64,000 nt of DNA from Amycolatopsis sp. WAC 01376 (lineage in GTDB: Bacteria; Actinomycetota; Actinomycetes; Mycobacteriales; Pseudonocardiaceae). The stretch covers positions 310,001 to 374,000 of the forward strand of contig NZ_QHKL01000009.1 of assembly GCF_003947415.1 (NCBI RefSeq). Reading direction: 5' to 3'. Below, piece by piece: positions 1-7,201 of the stretch (position 1 is its first letter; every line of letters begins with the position of its first letter). The position numbers and the translations under genes were made by a program. The notes below the pieces were generated by a model. It was not told the origin of the DNA and did no database searches. It saw only the letters and a program-made list of their open reading frames with translations.

Positions 1-288
1 CATGCCCGTGCGGGCCTGGCCGATCAGGTCGTCGCCGGCCATGGCCAGCGGCAGCGTCAATGCCTGGATGGCGAAGGTGCGCTCGATCCCGGCCTCGCTC
101 AGCGCCTTCACGATCTCCGGCTTGACGCCGAAGGAAGCGAAGGAGGGGGCTTCGGGTTCCACCGGTGCGCCCGCCTGCAGCGGGTGCGACACGTCGAGCG
201 CCGCCGGGCCTGACTCGCTGTGCTCCAGCGCGACGGCCTCCGGAACGCCGGTGGGGTTGTCTTCGGGCGTGTTTTCGTTCGTGGTCAG
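1..288 (-). CDS. rhlE: DEAD-box RNA helicase (RhlE-type), N-terminal part
   Basis: ATP-dependent RNA helicase, cut by the window edge after 96 residues. After a variable acidic leader, the Q-motif region (SFASFGVKPEIVKAL, then GIERTFAIQ, residues 49-75) and the start of motif I (GDDLIGQARTGM) are visible. No ATG, GTG or TTG lies in frame between the upstream TGA and the leader MTTNENTPED. The only codon with a good ribosome site is CTG at 288-286, with GAGAGG eight bases upstream, so I call a CTG start; GTG at 192 is the fallback. The family is certain. The RhlE name rests on synteny with the mycobacterial rhlE-ferritin-DUF3107 cluster. Confidence 0.85.
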   Translation of the reverse strand, partial: MTTNENTPEDNPTGVPEAVALEHSESGPAALDVSHPLQAGAPVEPEAPSFASFGVKPEIVKALSEAGIERTFAIQALTLPLAMAGDDLIGQARTGM

Positions 289-622
289 GGTGCTCGCCTC
301 TCTCGTGACCAGCGCGCACTGCCCTGGTCACCGATCGACACTCGACCACGAAAATTCGCTCGGGCTCCGCGCTACTGGCGCTGAAGCGGCCCTTCGTGGG
401 AATGCCGCAGGATGGCGTGCACGCACATCATTCTTGCGCTGATCGGGGCCGCACCGGCTGTCCTTCAGCCGCAGCAGCGTCCCGATCCGGGACGGATGAT
501 CCGTCGTATCCGGCCGCCAGTCTACCTGATCTGCGGTTTTTCGATAGACCCCGCCGCGCCGACGAAGGTGGGATCGGTCTCTTCCCGTCCGGCCGGGTGT
601 GTTCGGCGATACCCTTTCCGCC
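289..622. other. Divergent intergenic region, helicase / ferritin-like gene
   Basis: A 334-bp gap between divergent genes, so both promoters should lie here, giving at least one long 5' leader. The only structure I can point to is a small hairpin at 478-494 (7-bp arms CGTCCCG/CGGGACG, loop ATC). No open frame here has convincing codon use, and no member of the repeat families found elsewhere occurs here. Confidence 0.4.
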
Positions 623-1276
623 GTGACGGAGGCAAAGCAGATCAGCGAGGGCGTAGTCGATTTGCTCGGCGTACTCGCCTACGGGGAATTGTCCGCATTC
701 GATCGCCTGGCCGAGGACGCGCGCACCGCGCCGACACTGTCCGGCCGGGCCGCGCTGGCGTCCATGGCGGCCGCCGAGATCGGGCACTACGACCTGCTCA
801 CCAAGCACCTCGCGGGGCACGGCGTCGCGATCGAAGACGCCATGAGGCCCTTCGTCGGGCACATCGACGCCTGGCACGCCTCCACGGCGCCGCGCTCCTG
901 GCTCGAGTCACTGGTGAAGGCCTACGTCGGCGACGGGCTCGCGGCGGACCTCTACCGCGAGATGGCCAGCTGGCTCGACCCCGAAACCAAGGATCTGGTG
1001 CTCACCGTGCTCGCCGACACGGGACATTCCGCGTTCGCCGAACGCGAAGTCGCGGCCGGGATCGAGGCCGACCCGAAGGCGCGGGACAAACTCGCGCTGT
1101 GGGGCCGCCGCCTGCTGGGCGAGGCGTTGACGCAGGCCCAGTACGTCGTCGCCGAGCGGGACGGGCTCGCCGAGCTGATCGTCGAAGGCTCCGGCGACCT
1201 TTCGGGAATCGCCGCCCTGTTCCGCCGGTTGCAGCAGGGGCACACCAAACGCATGCAGGTGCTGGGGCTCGGCTGA
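623..1276 (+). CDS. Ferritin-like fold protein
   Basis: A 217-residue, all-helical ferritin-like protein, usually found next to rhlE and DUF3107 in actinobacteria (Rv3210c-like by position). Carboxylate/His pairs suited to a diiron site appear in helices: [13 protein letters not shown] near the N-terminus, [11 protein letters not shown] around residue 50, and later GHSAFAE. The function is unknown; oxidative-stress or metal handling is only a family-level guess. I chose the GTG at 623 ([11 protein letters not shown]) over the GTG at 599 because the helical core starts directly after it. Confidence 0.8.
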   Translation: MTEAKQISEGVVDLLGVLAYGELSAFDRLAEDARTAPTLSGRAALASMAAAEIGHYDLLTKHLAGHGVAIEDAMRPFVGHIDAWHASTAPRSWLESLVKAYVGDGLAADLYREMASWLDPETKDLVLTVLADTGHSAFAEREVAAGIEADPKARDKLALWGRRLLGEALTQAQYVVAERDGLAELIVEGSGDLSGIAALFRRLQQGHTKRMQVLGLG

Positions 1277-1335
1277 CGTCTCTTCGGCTAGCCTTGGCAG
1301 GCCAGTAGTTTCGAACTTTCAAGCGGAGGTCCCAC

Positions 1336-1566
1336 GTGGAGGTCAAGATCGGCATCAAGGACACGCCGCGAGAGCTCGTGGTGTCCAGCAACCAGTCGCC
1401 CGACGAGGTCGAGGAACTGGTCGCGAACGCCTTGAGGGCCGGCGACGGGATCTTCCGCCTCGACGACGAGAAGGGCCGTAAGTACATCGTGCCCACCGAC
1501 CGGATCGCCTACGTCGAGATCGCGCCGTCAGACGTTCGCAAGGTCGGCTTCGCTGTTGGTGGCTAA
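1336..1566 (+). CDS. DUF3107 family small protein (TB9.4-like)
   Basis: A 76-residue protein of the actinobacterial DUF3107 family (MEVKIGIKDTPRELVV...; conserved tail IAYVEI). It corresponds by sequence type and position to the mycobacterial TB9.4 protein. The GTG start follows GGAGGT with 6-base spacing. It lies 60 bp behind the ferritin-like gene and is probably co-transcribed. No catalytic residues are evident and the biochemical role is unknown. Confidence 0.88.
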   Translation: MEVKIGIKDTPRELVVSSNQSPDEVEELVANALRAGDGIFRLDDEKGRKYIVPTDRIAYVEIAPSDVRKVGFAVGG

Positions 1567-1680
1567 CCCGATCGGGTTGTAGTCGGATGTCACAGTGGCG
1601 TCACCGCCGCGTCTCAGCCAGCTCTCAGATTTGATCGTCACGCTAAGGCGGGGACGGCAGGGGGCTAGCCGAGAAATGAG

Positions 1681-2961
1681 GTGGACGGCGTCACTGTGAT
1701 GGACCGCGCGCTGGTCGACGGCGTGCGTACAGTTCCCGAACAAGGCAAGCGGGCCGCTGGGCGGCTGACCGGCATCGACGTCGCCCGCGGCCTGGCCGTC
1801 CTCGGCATGTACGCGGTGCATGTCGGCCCCGATCCCGCCAAAGGCGGCGTCGGGGTGCTGTTCAAACCGTTCGAAGGCCACTCCGCGGCGTTGTTCGCGG
1901 TATTGGCCGGGGTCTCGATCGCGCTGATGTCCGGCGGACGCCGCCCGAAACTGGGCCGCGACCGGACGCGCGTCGCACTCAAGCTGGCGACCCGGGCACC
2001 GCTGCTGGTGGCGCTGGGGCTGTGGCTGACCAGCCTCGAAACCGGCTACATGGTGATCCTGGCCTACTACGGAGCCTGTTTCCTCTTCGCGATCCCGTGG
2101 CTGCGCGCGGGTGCGAAGGCACTGGCGATCGCGGCGGTCGTCGTCGCCGTGGCGGGCCCGCTGCTCTCGCATCTGATCAGAGCGCAACTGCTTCCCCGTG
2201 ACCTGCTGTTCTTCGCGCCGGACCTGACCGCGGACGATGTCACGTCGACCGGGCTGCTGAAGGCCGCGACCGTTCTCGTCCTGACCGGGACCTTCCCCGC
2301 GTTGACGCTGATGGCGTACGTGTTCGCGGGGATGTCGCTCGGGCGGATGGACCTGACCTCGCGCAGCGTGTGCCGTCGGCTGTTCTTCGGCGGATCGGCG
2401 CTCGCGGTGGGCGGTTACCTCGTGTCCTGGCTCGCGACCGGGCCGCTCGGCGGCATGCAGGCCGTCTACCGCTCACTGGAACCGGCCGCCGCGCAGATGG
2501 GGATGACGCCGCCGGAATTCCTCCGGCTCCACCACACCTGGATCCACGGCACGCCGCCGACCACCAGCTGGGCCTGGGAACTGCTGCCGACAGGCACCTC
2601 GTACACGCCGTTCGACCTGCTGATCTCGATCGGGATCGCGGCGGCGGTGATCGGCGGCTGCCAGCTGCTGATGCCGAAGTTCGAGCGCGTGCTGCGGCCG
2701 CTTTCGGATCTGGGCGGGCGGGTGCTGAGCGCGTACGTGCTGCATTTCGTGGCGATCGCGCTGCTGTGGGACGAGAGCGACGGCGACTCGATCTTCAGCG
2801 TGCTGCACTTCGTCGAGTTCTCGGTGGTCGCGCTGACCGCGGCCGTGGTGTGGCGGAGGTTCGTCGGGCGCGGGCCGCTGGAATGGGCGATGAACAAGCT
2901 GTCGAGCTGGCCGAAGTACCTGGTGCCGCGTGCTCGAGTACCCGCTCAACGGCAGGGCTGA
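1681..2961 (+). CDS. Multi-pass acyltransferase-like membrane protein (DUF1624/DUF418 type)
   Basis: An integral membrane protein of about 426 residues with roughly ten hydrophobic segments. The N-terminal signature RLTGIDVARGLAVLGMYAVH is typical of heparan-alpha-glucosaminide acetyltransferase-like (DUF1624) proteins, and the C-terminal part resembles DUF418. These proteins are thought to acylate envelope molecules; no substrate can be named here. The start is uncertain: GTG 1681, GTG 1696 or ATG 1699, none with a strong ribosome site. The signature begins about 27 residues after the first start, so the choice does not affect the domain. Confidence 0.75.
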   Translation: MDGVTVMDRALVDGVRTVPEQGKRAAGRLTGIDVARGLAVLGMYAVHVGPDPAKGGVGVLFKPFEGHSAALFAVLAGVSIALMSGGRRPKLGRDRTRVALKLATRAPLLVALGLWLTSLETGYMVILAYYGACFLFAIPWLRAGAKALAIAAVVVAVAGPLLSHLIRAQLLPRDLLFFAPDLTADDVTSTGLLKAATVLVLTGTFPALTLMAYVFAGMSLGRMDLTSRSVCRRLFFGGSALAVGGYLVSWLATGPLGGMQAVYRSLEPAAAQMGMTPPEFLRLHHTWIHGTPPTTSWAWELLPTGTSYTPFDLLISIGIAAAVIGGCQLLMPKFERVLRPLSDLGGRVLSAYVLHFVAIALLWDESDGDSIFSVLHFVEFSVVALTAAVVWRRFVGRGPLEWAMNKLSSWPKYLVPRARVPAQRQG

Positions 2962-2973
2962 CGTTCTCTTGGA

Positions 2974-3028
2974 GCGCGTGAAGGCCCCCTTCCCTCGGCT
3001 CAGCCGAGGGAAGGGGGCCTTCACGCGC
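2974..3028. repeat. Palindrome, class B (GTGAAGGCC...), probable bidirectional terminator
   Basis: Perfect inverted repeat: 27-bp arms (2974-3000 and 3002-3028) around a single C. The arm carries the class B core GTGAAGGCCCCCTTCCCT. It begins 13 bases after the membrane-protein stop, in a convergent junction. There is no U-tract. Confidence 0.85.
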
Positions 3029-3101
3029 GTTGACGCCCGAATCCTCCCCGCTCGGTTGTGCCTGGGTGACTTGATCAAGCTTCAAGACCGGGCGACCTCG
3101 T

Positions 3102-3148
3102 GACGATGTAGGAATCTGGACACTGAACGTCCCAATTCCCACATCGTC
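3102..3148. repeat. Palindrome, class E
   Basis: A 47-bp imperfect inverted repeat, outer arms GACGATGT/ACATCGTC, inner GGAC/GTCC, with the family loop ACTGAAC. It is the same length as the copy at 63088-63134 and shares its outer arm, its loop and a nearby upstream GATCAAGC. The stem interior differs and has mismatches here. Bases 3182-3194 next to it look like half of a class G element (CCACTCACGACCC). Confidence 0.75.
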
Positions 3149-3226
3149 AGCCTTCGGGCCGGTCCGCTCCAACTCGAATCGCCACTCACGACCCGCGCCG
3201 TTGTCGCCGCTGACCTGCGGAAAGAG

Positions 3227-3276
3227 AGCAAGGGACCTTTGCTGTCACCTGGCGGCGATAGCAAAGGTCCCTTGCT
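3227..3276. repeat. Palindrome, class A pair
   Basis: Two perfect 17-base arms, AGCAAGGGACCTTTGCT (3227-3243) and AGCAAAGGTCCCTTGCT (3260-3276), around a 16-base spacer. Each arm is itself a quasi-palindrome. It is the last of three unrelated palindromes in this convergent junction and ends 26 bases before the DUF4873 stop codon. Confidence 0.88.
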
Positions 3277-3301
3277 CACCCGCGGGCTTCCGCCTCAGCG
3301 G

Positions 3302-3628
3302 TCAGGCGTTGAGTTCGTTCAGTTCTTCCAGCGAGGTCGGCACGTGGAAGGGCGGCGTGCTGGTGCCCATGATGCGGTAGCGGTCCCACGGGTCCGGGTC
3401 GGAGAGTTCGCCCTTCGCGCTGTATTCGCCCGCGCGGATCTCGACGGCGGTCTTCTTGCCGCCGGCGGCCGCGGACACCTGCTCGTTGGTGGCCACGCGG
3501 CCGTACCAGCGGTAGTACCCGTCGATGGGCTGGAAGTAGCCCCGCAGGTCGACCGTCGCGGCGATCTCGGTTCCGTCGATCACGAGGACCGCTTCGCCGG
3601 CGTAGCCGTCTTCGTCGTGCTCGCTCAT
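3302..3628 (-). CDS. DUF4873 domain protein
   Basis: A 108-residue protein matching DUF4873, recognisable from GYAGEAVLVIDG near the N-terminus followed by LRGYFQPIDGYYRWYGRV. The domain also occurs fused to flavin monooxygenases, so an accessory role in an oxidation pathway is possible; its mechanism is unknown. The ATG overlaps the stop of the upstream TetR gene by four bases (ATGA), so the two are translationally coupled. The divergent operon carries a diiron oxygenase, which supports a shared pathway. Confidence 0.72.
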   Translation of the reverse strand: MSEHDEDGYAGEAVLVIDGTEIAATVDLRGYFQPIDGYYRWYGRVATNEQVSAAAGGKKTAVEIRAGEYSAKGELSDPDPWDRYRIMGTSTPPFHVPTSLEELNELNA

Positions 3629-4404
3629 TGCCCCTCCGCCTGCTTTTCCTCGGTCTTCCGCATTTGGACGACCTTGTTCTCTTCGAGCGGCAGATTGGGA
3701 TCGATGACGATGCCCTGCTGCCGGGAGAGGCCGTCGATCGCGGCCCAGATGATCTGTGTCAGGTATTCGACGACGCTGTCGCGGCCCATCGAGCGCCGGT
3801 CCAGCCACCATTCGCCGGTGCTCTGCACCATGCCGACGATGCCGTGCGCCCACGGTTCGGCGGCGCCGGAGTCCATGTTGAACATCCGCATGTAGTCGCC
3901 GAGCAGCGCGGTGAGCGCGGTGGCGATCAGTTCCTTGTCCTCGGCGACGACGTCGGATTTGACGACCACCTTCTCCTGGAGGCCGCCGCGGGCGAGCAGG
4001 CGGTACAGGTTCGGGTGTTCCTCGATGACGCTGAAGAACGCGTCGAGCGCCATCCGGATCCGGGGGATCGGGGCGAGTTCGGAGTTGATGGCCGGGATCA
4101 GCCGCTGGAAGAGGATCTCCGTGCCGCGCTGCCCGAGCGCGACGTACAGATCCGCCTTGTCGTCGAAGTGCCGGTACAGCACGGGTTTCGTGACGCCCGC
4201 TTCGGCGGCGACGTCTTCCATGCCGAGGTCCGGTCCGTGCGTGTCGAGCGCCCGGAGGGCCGCTTCGACGAACTCCGCGCGGCGCGCGATCCGGTGTTTG
4301 CGCCAGCGGTCGCGACGGGCGTCGCCCGTGTCGGCCTCACCCGCGGTGGGGTGCTTGCTCGACTGCTTGCTGTTGCGCTTGACACGTTCGATCACCCCAG
4401 TCAT
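3625..4404 (-). CDS. TetR family transcriptional regulator
   Basis: A 259-residue TetR repressor with an unusually long basic leader of about 38 residues before the helix-turn-helix (MEDVAAEAGVTKPVLYRHFDDKADLYVAL). The C-terminal ligand-binding part is standard (FFSVIEEHPNLYRLLARGG; WWLDRRSMGRD). It is divergent from the diiron oxygenase gene with 50 bp between starts and the palindrome GGTAACTGTTACC in that gap. It probably represses both itself and the oxygenase operon. The ligand is unknown. Confidence 0.9.
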   Translation of the reverse strand: MTGVIERVKRNSKQSSKHPTAGEADTGDARRDRWRKHRIARRAEFVEAALRALDTHGPDLGMEDVAAEAGVTKPVLYRHFDDKADLYVALGQRGTEILFQRLIPAINSELAPIPRIRMALDAFFSVIEEHPNLYRLLARGGLQEKVVVKSDVVAEDKELIATALTALLGDYMRMFNMDSGAAEPWAHGIVGMVQSTGEWWLDRRSMGRDSVVEYLTQIIWAAIDGLSRQQGIVIDPNLPLEENKVVQMRKTEEKQAEGQ

Positions 4405-4413
4405 GCTACCAGA

Positions 4414-4426
4414 GGTAACTGTTACC
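4414..4426. promoter_or_regulatory. Candidate TetR operator GGTAACTGTTACC
   Basis: A perfect 13-bp palindrome (6-bp arms, central T) in the 50-bp gap between the divergent TetR and oxygenase genes. GAGTTAC at 4429-4435 may be a degenerate extra half-site. Bound protein would block both promoters. Confidence 0.65.
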
Positions 4427-4454
4427 GCGAGTTACAGATAGGGGTGTGTCGGCA

Positions 4455-5363
4455 ATGACGCGGGCGCTGAAGGAAACAGACCGGGAGAAGACGGCCGAGC
4501 GGCTGCTCAAGTCCTCCGCAAACAAGTTCTACGACCCCGACGTCGACATCGACTGGAACGCTCCGCTCGTGGACGGGAAGCACTACATCCCGGCACATCG
4601 CTCTTCGCTCTACGGCACCGAGCTGTGGGACTCGCTGTCCGAAGAGCAGCGCATCGAACTCGGCAAGCACGAGGTCGCGAGTGTCGCCACGACAGGACTG
4701 TGGTTCGAGATCCTCCTGATGCAGATGCTGCTCAAGGAGGTCTACGAGGAAGACCCCACCAGCTCGCACGCCCAGTACGCGCTGACCGAGATCGCGGACG
4801 AATGCCGTCACTCGACGATGTTCGCGCGGATGGCTTCGCGGATCGGCTGCCCGAACTACGGGCCGGTGCCTTGGCTGCGGCGGTTGGCGAAACTGATGCC
4901 GACGATCAGCTACGGCCCCGCGCGCTACGGCGCGATCCTCGTCGCCGAAGAGGTCCTCGACCGGCTTCAGCGCGAGCAGATGAACGATCCGGACATCCAG
5001 CCGCTGGTGCGCATGGTCAACCGGATCCACGTGCTCGAGGAAGCCCGTCACGTCACCTTCGCCCGCGAAGAGGTCACTCGCGGAATGGCGAAGCTGTCGA
5101 AGAAGGAAATCATCTATCAGCAGTTCATCATCGCGCTGATTTCGTACTTCGTGACGCGGGCCTTCATCAACCCGCACGTCTACAAGGCCGTCGGCATCCG
5201 GCCGCGTGACGGGGTGGAAGCCGCGATGAACAACCCCAACTGGCAGGAGAGCGTGCGGTGGGCGGGCGAGAAGATCATGCCGTTCCTGCAGGAATCCGGT
5301 CTGGTCGGCAAGCCCGGCATGTACTTCTGGCGCAAGTCCTTCCTGCTGCCGGGGAAGCGATGA
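4455..5363 (+). CDS. AurF-like diiron oxygenase
   Basis: A 302-residue ferritin-fold diiron protein of the p-aminobenzoate N-oxygenase (AurF) family. Iron ligands are visible as EIADECRHS (about residue 112) and EEARH (about residue 195), plus further helix Glu residues such as VAEEVLDRL. AurF proteins oxidise arylamines; related proteins act on other substrates, so the substrate here is open. The ATG at 4455 has AGGGG at a suitable distance, whereas the GTG at 4446 would have none. It shares an ATGA overlap with the hydrolase that follows. Confidence 0.82.
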   Translation: MTRALKETDREKTAERLLKSSANKFYDPDVDIDWNAPLVDGKHYIPAHRSSLYGTELWDSLSEEQRIELGKHEVASVATTGLWFEILLMQMLLKEVYEEDPTSSHAQYALTEIADECRHSTMFARMASRIGCPNYGPVPWLRRLAKLMPTISYGPARYGAILVAEEVLDRLQREQMNDPDIQPLVRMVNRIHVLEEARHVTFAREEVTRGMAKLSKKEIIYQQFIIALISYFVTRAFINPHVYKAVGIRPRDGVEAAMNNPNWQESVRWAGEKIMPFLQESGLVGKPGMYFWRKSFLLPGKR

Positions 5364-6283
5364 AGAGCGTCAAGCAGCGCGATGCCGTCTCGTGGGACCC
5401 CTCGCGGGAACACCGGTTCGTGACCGGCGACGGCACCGCGCTGCACGTCGAGATGAGCGGTCCGGCCGACTCCGAACTCACGCTGGTACTCGTGCACGGC
5501 TGGACCCAGGACCACCGGACCTGGGACGGCGTGGTGTCGCGGCTCGGCGACTCCGTCCGGATCCTTCGCTACGACCTGCGTGGCCACGGCGGCTCCGCGC
5601 CGGCGAAACCGGGGACGGCCACGATCGCGACCCTCGCCGACGACCTCGCCGAACTGATCGAGGACCGCGTCCCGAACGGACCGCTCGTGCTCGCCGGGCA
5701 CTCCATGGGCGGCATGACGATCATGGAACTTTCCCGCAGACATCCCGATCTGGTGGACCGGCGCGTCGCAGGGGTCGCGTTCGTCGCCACATCGTCCGGT
5801 GAGATGGACCGGATCACCCTCGGCCTGCCGGGGATCGCGGGCAGCGGCGCGGCGAGGTTCGAACGGAGGCTCGCGAAGCTGCTCGCGAAGAACCGCCGTG
5901 ACGCCTTGCCGCTGCCGCTGTCGGTGGTGCGGCCCGGCGCGCGACTGCTCGTCTTCGGGCGGCGGCCGCAGCGGGCCGACGTGGACTCGGTCGCCGAACA
6001 GTTGCTGTGCGCGCATCCGGCGAGCGTCGCCGGATTCCAGGACGCGATCTCCCGGCACGACTGCCGGGTCACGCTGGCCGCGCTGCAGGGCAAACCGGTG
6101 ATCGTGCTGGCGGGGGAGCGGGACAGGCTCTGCCCGCCCCCGCACGCCAAGGTCATCGCCGACGCGCTGCCGGAAGCCGAATTCGTGCGCTACCCGGGCG
6201 CCGGGCACATGCTGCCGCAGGAACGAACGCAAGAGGTTTCGGACCGCATCGCGGCACTCGTCCGCCGCGCCGCGAGGGTCTGA
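5360..6283 (+). CDS. Alpha/beta hydrolase
   Basis: A 307-residue alpha/beta hydrolase. It has the oxyanion motif HGWTQDHRTW (about residue 45), nucleophile elbow GHSMGG (about residue 113), acid loop LAGERDRLCPP and catalytic His in GAGHMLPQE. A cap domain lies between residues 150 and 230. The ATG overlaps the oxygenase stop by four bases and is preceded by GGGGAAG, so the two proteins are made from one transcript and probably act on the same compound. No signal peptide. Substrate unknown. Confidence 0.88.
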   Translation: MKSVKQRDAVSWDPSREHRFVTGDGTALHVEMSGPADSELTLVLVHGWTQDHRTWDGVVSRLGDSVRILRYDLRGHGGSAPAKPGTATIATLADDLAELIEDRVPNGPLVLAGHSMGGMTIMELSRRHPDLVDRRVAGVAFVATSSGEMDRITLGLPGIAGSGAARFERRLAKLLAKNRRDALPLPLSVVRPGARLLVFGRRPQRADVDSVAEQLLCAHPASVAGFQDAISRHDCRVTLAALQGKPVIVLAGERDRLCPPPHAKVIADALPEAEFVRYPGAGHMLPQERTQEVSDRIAALVRRAARV

Positions 6284-6334
6284 AAGCGGGAGCAAGGGAC
6301 CTTTGCTCTCTCTCGCGTGCCCGGCCCCTCACCG

Positions 6335-6396
6335 CGCGTGCAATGAAAGGCTCCTTCCTTGCAAATTTGCAAGGAAGGAGCCTTTCATTGCACGCG
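6335..6396. repeat. Palindrome, class C, 62 bp without a loop
   Basis: A perfect 62-bp palindrome: 31-bp arms centred on AAATTT at 6363-6368. The arm includes TGCAATGAAAGGCTCCTTCC. A second copy with shorter arms and a C-to-T change matched on both arms is at 13121-13175. Confidence 0.92.
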
Positions 6397-6400
6397 GCGG

Positions 6401-6451
6401 CCGTGAGGGCCTCCTTCCCTACCCTGAAGGTAGTGAAGGAGGCCCTCACGG
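6401..6451. repeat. Palindrome, class B
   Basis: 23-bp arms (6401-6423 and 6429-6451) with one mismatch and the loop CTGAA. The core is GTGAGGGCCTCCTTCCCTAC. It closely resembles 54033-54089. The truncated copy at 13585-13615 is essentially the right half of this element. Confidence 0.88.
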
Positions 6452-6502
6452 ACAGACACACTGCTGAGGGCCACAAGCGATAGCAAAGGTCCCTTGCTCT
6501 CT

Positions 6503-7039
6503 TCAGAGGCGCGTGTAGCCGTTCTCCAGGAGGCGGACGCCTGCCTCCCGATAGGCGTCCTGGTCGTCGATGGCGATCGTGGCCAGCCCGTCGACGTAGC
6601 GGTTGAACATGCAGAAAGCAGCCGCGATCAGGACGGTGTCGTGGATTTCGACGTCCGTCGCGCCCTCCGCGCGGGCGGCCTTGATCAGCTCTTCGCTCAC
6701 GGACTTCCCGCTTTCGCGGACTGCGAGCGCGACGTGCAGAAGCGACCGCACCTTCGCCGAGACGGGTGCGCCGTCGATGTCCTTCCAAGCCGCTTCGACG
6801 ACCGGCATGCCCCCTTCGAGCGCTTCGGCGGCGACGGCGCCGTGACTGCGTGAGCAGAAAGTGCAGTCGTTGCCGCGCGAGACGACCGCGGCGATCAGTT
6901 CCCGCTCGCCGACGCTGAGGCTGCTCGGGCCGCGAAGCAGGACCTCGGCGAGTTGCCCGAGCGGTGCCGCCGTCTCCGGCCGGTAGGCGAACAGGGCGGT
7001 GATGCCGGGCAGGTTCTCGTCGAGCGCGATGTGGGGCAT
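6503..7039 (-). CDS. AhpD/carboxymuconolactone decarboxylase-like peroxidase-related protein
   Basis: A 178-residue AhpD-fold protein. The redox motif CTFCSRSH (a CxxC followed by His three residues later, near residue 59) is the catalytic signature of alkylhydroperoxidase D-like peroxidases; the length fits the uncharacterised peroxidase-related subfamily. A second region (FCMFNRYVDGLA) is the usual C-terminal conserved block. Probably a cytoplasmic thiol peroxidase; the electron donor is unknown. The ATG has GGAG five bases upstream. Confidence 0.85.
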   Translation of the reverse strand: MPHIALDENLPGITALFAYRPETAAPLGQLAEVLLRGPSSLSVGERELIAAVVSRGNDCTFCSRSHGAVAAEALEGGMPVVEAAWKDIDGAPVSAKVRSLLHVALAVRESGKSVSEELIKAARAEGATDVEIHDTVLIAAAFCMFNRYVDGLATIAIDDQDAYREAGVRLLENGYTRL

Positions 7040-7121
7040 GGAGACTCCTCGCGGATCGGGACGTGGTCGCTTGATTCATAGCCGAATCGCGGCTCTGCCC
7101 GGTGCCGCTGGATGGTCCAAA

Positions 7122-7148
7122 GCGAGAGCAAAGGTCCCTTGCTCTCGC
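7122..7148. repeat. Solitary class A half-element
   Basis: AGCAAAGGTCCCTTGCT (7127-7143) within a 10-bp stem GCGAGAGCAA/TTGCTCTCGC. It lies in a divergent gap, between the AhpD-like start and the amidohydrolase start, so it cannot be a terminator for either gene. Confidence 0.8.
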
Positions 7149-7201
7149 GGGAGGCGCTAGCGTGATCTCGCAACGCTGCTTTCGACTGGGGAGTTGGAAC
7201 G

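Larger units (their letters stand above)
6291..6498. repeat. Nested palindrome cluster: class A arms enclosing class C and class B
   Basis: Class A half AGCAAGGGACCTTTGCT (6291-6307) and its exact reverse complement (6482-6498) lie 174 bases apart. Two unrelated palindromes, class C (6335-6396) and class B (6401-6451), sit between them, so the whole could form a three-stem structure. It fills the convergent junction from 7 bases after one stop to 5 bases before the other. Confidence 0.85.

Noticed and set aside
412-1308. A 298-codon frame overlapping the ferritin-like gene
   Set aside because: Arg-rich shadow frame with no family features; the overlapping frame is the conserved ferritin-like protein.
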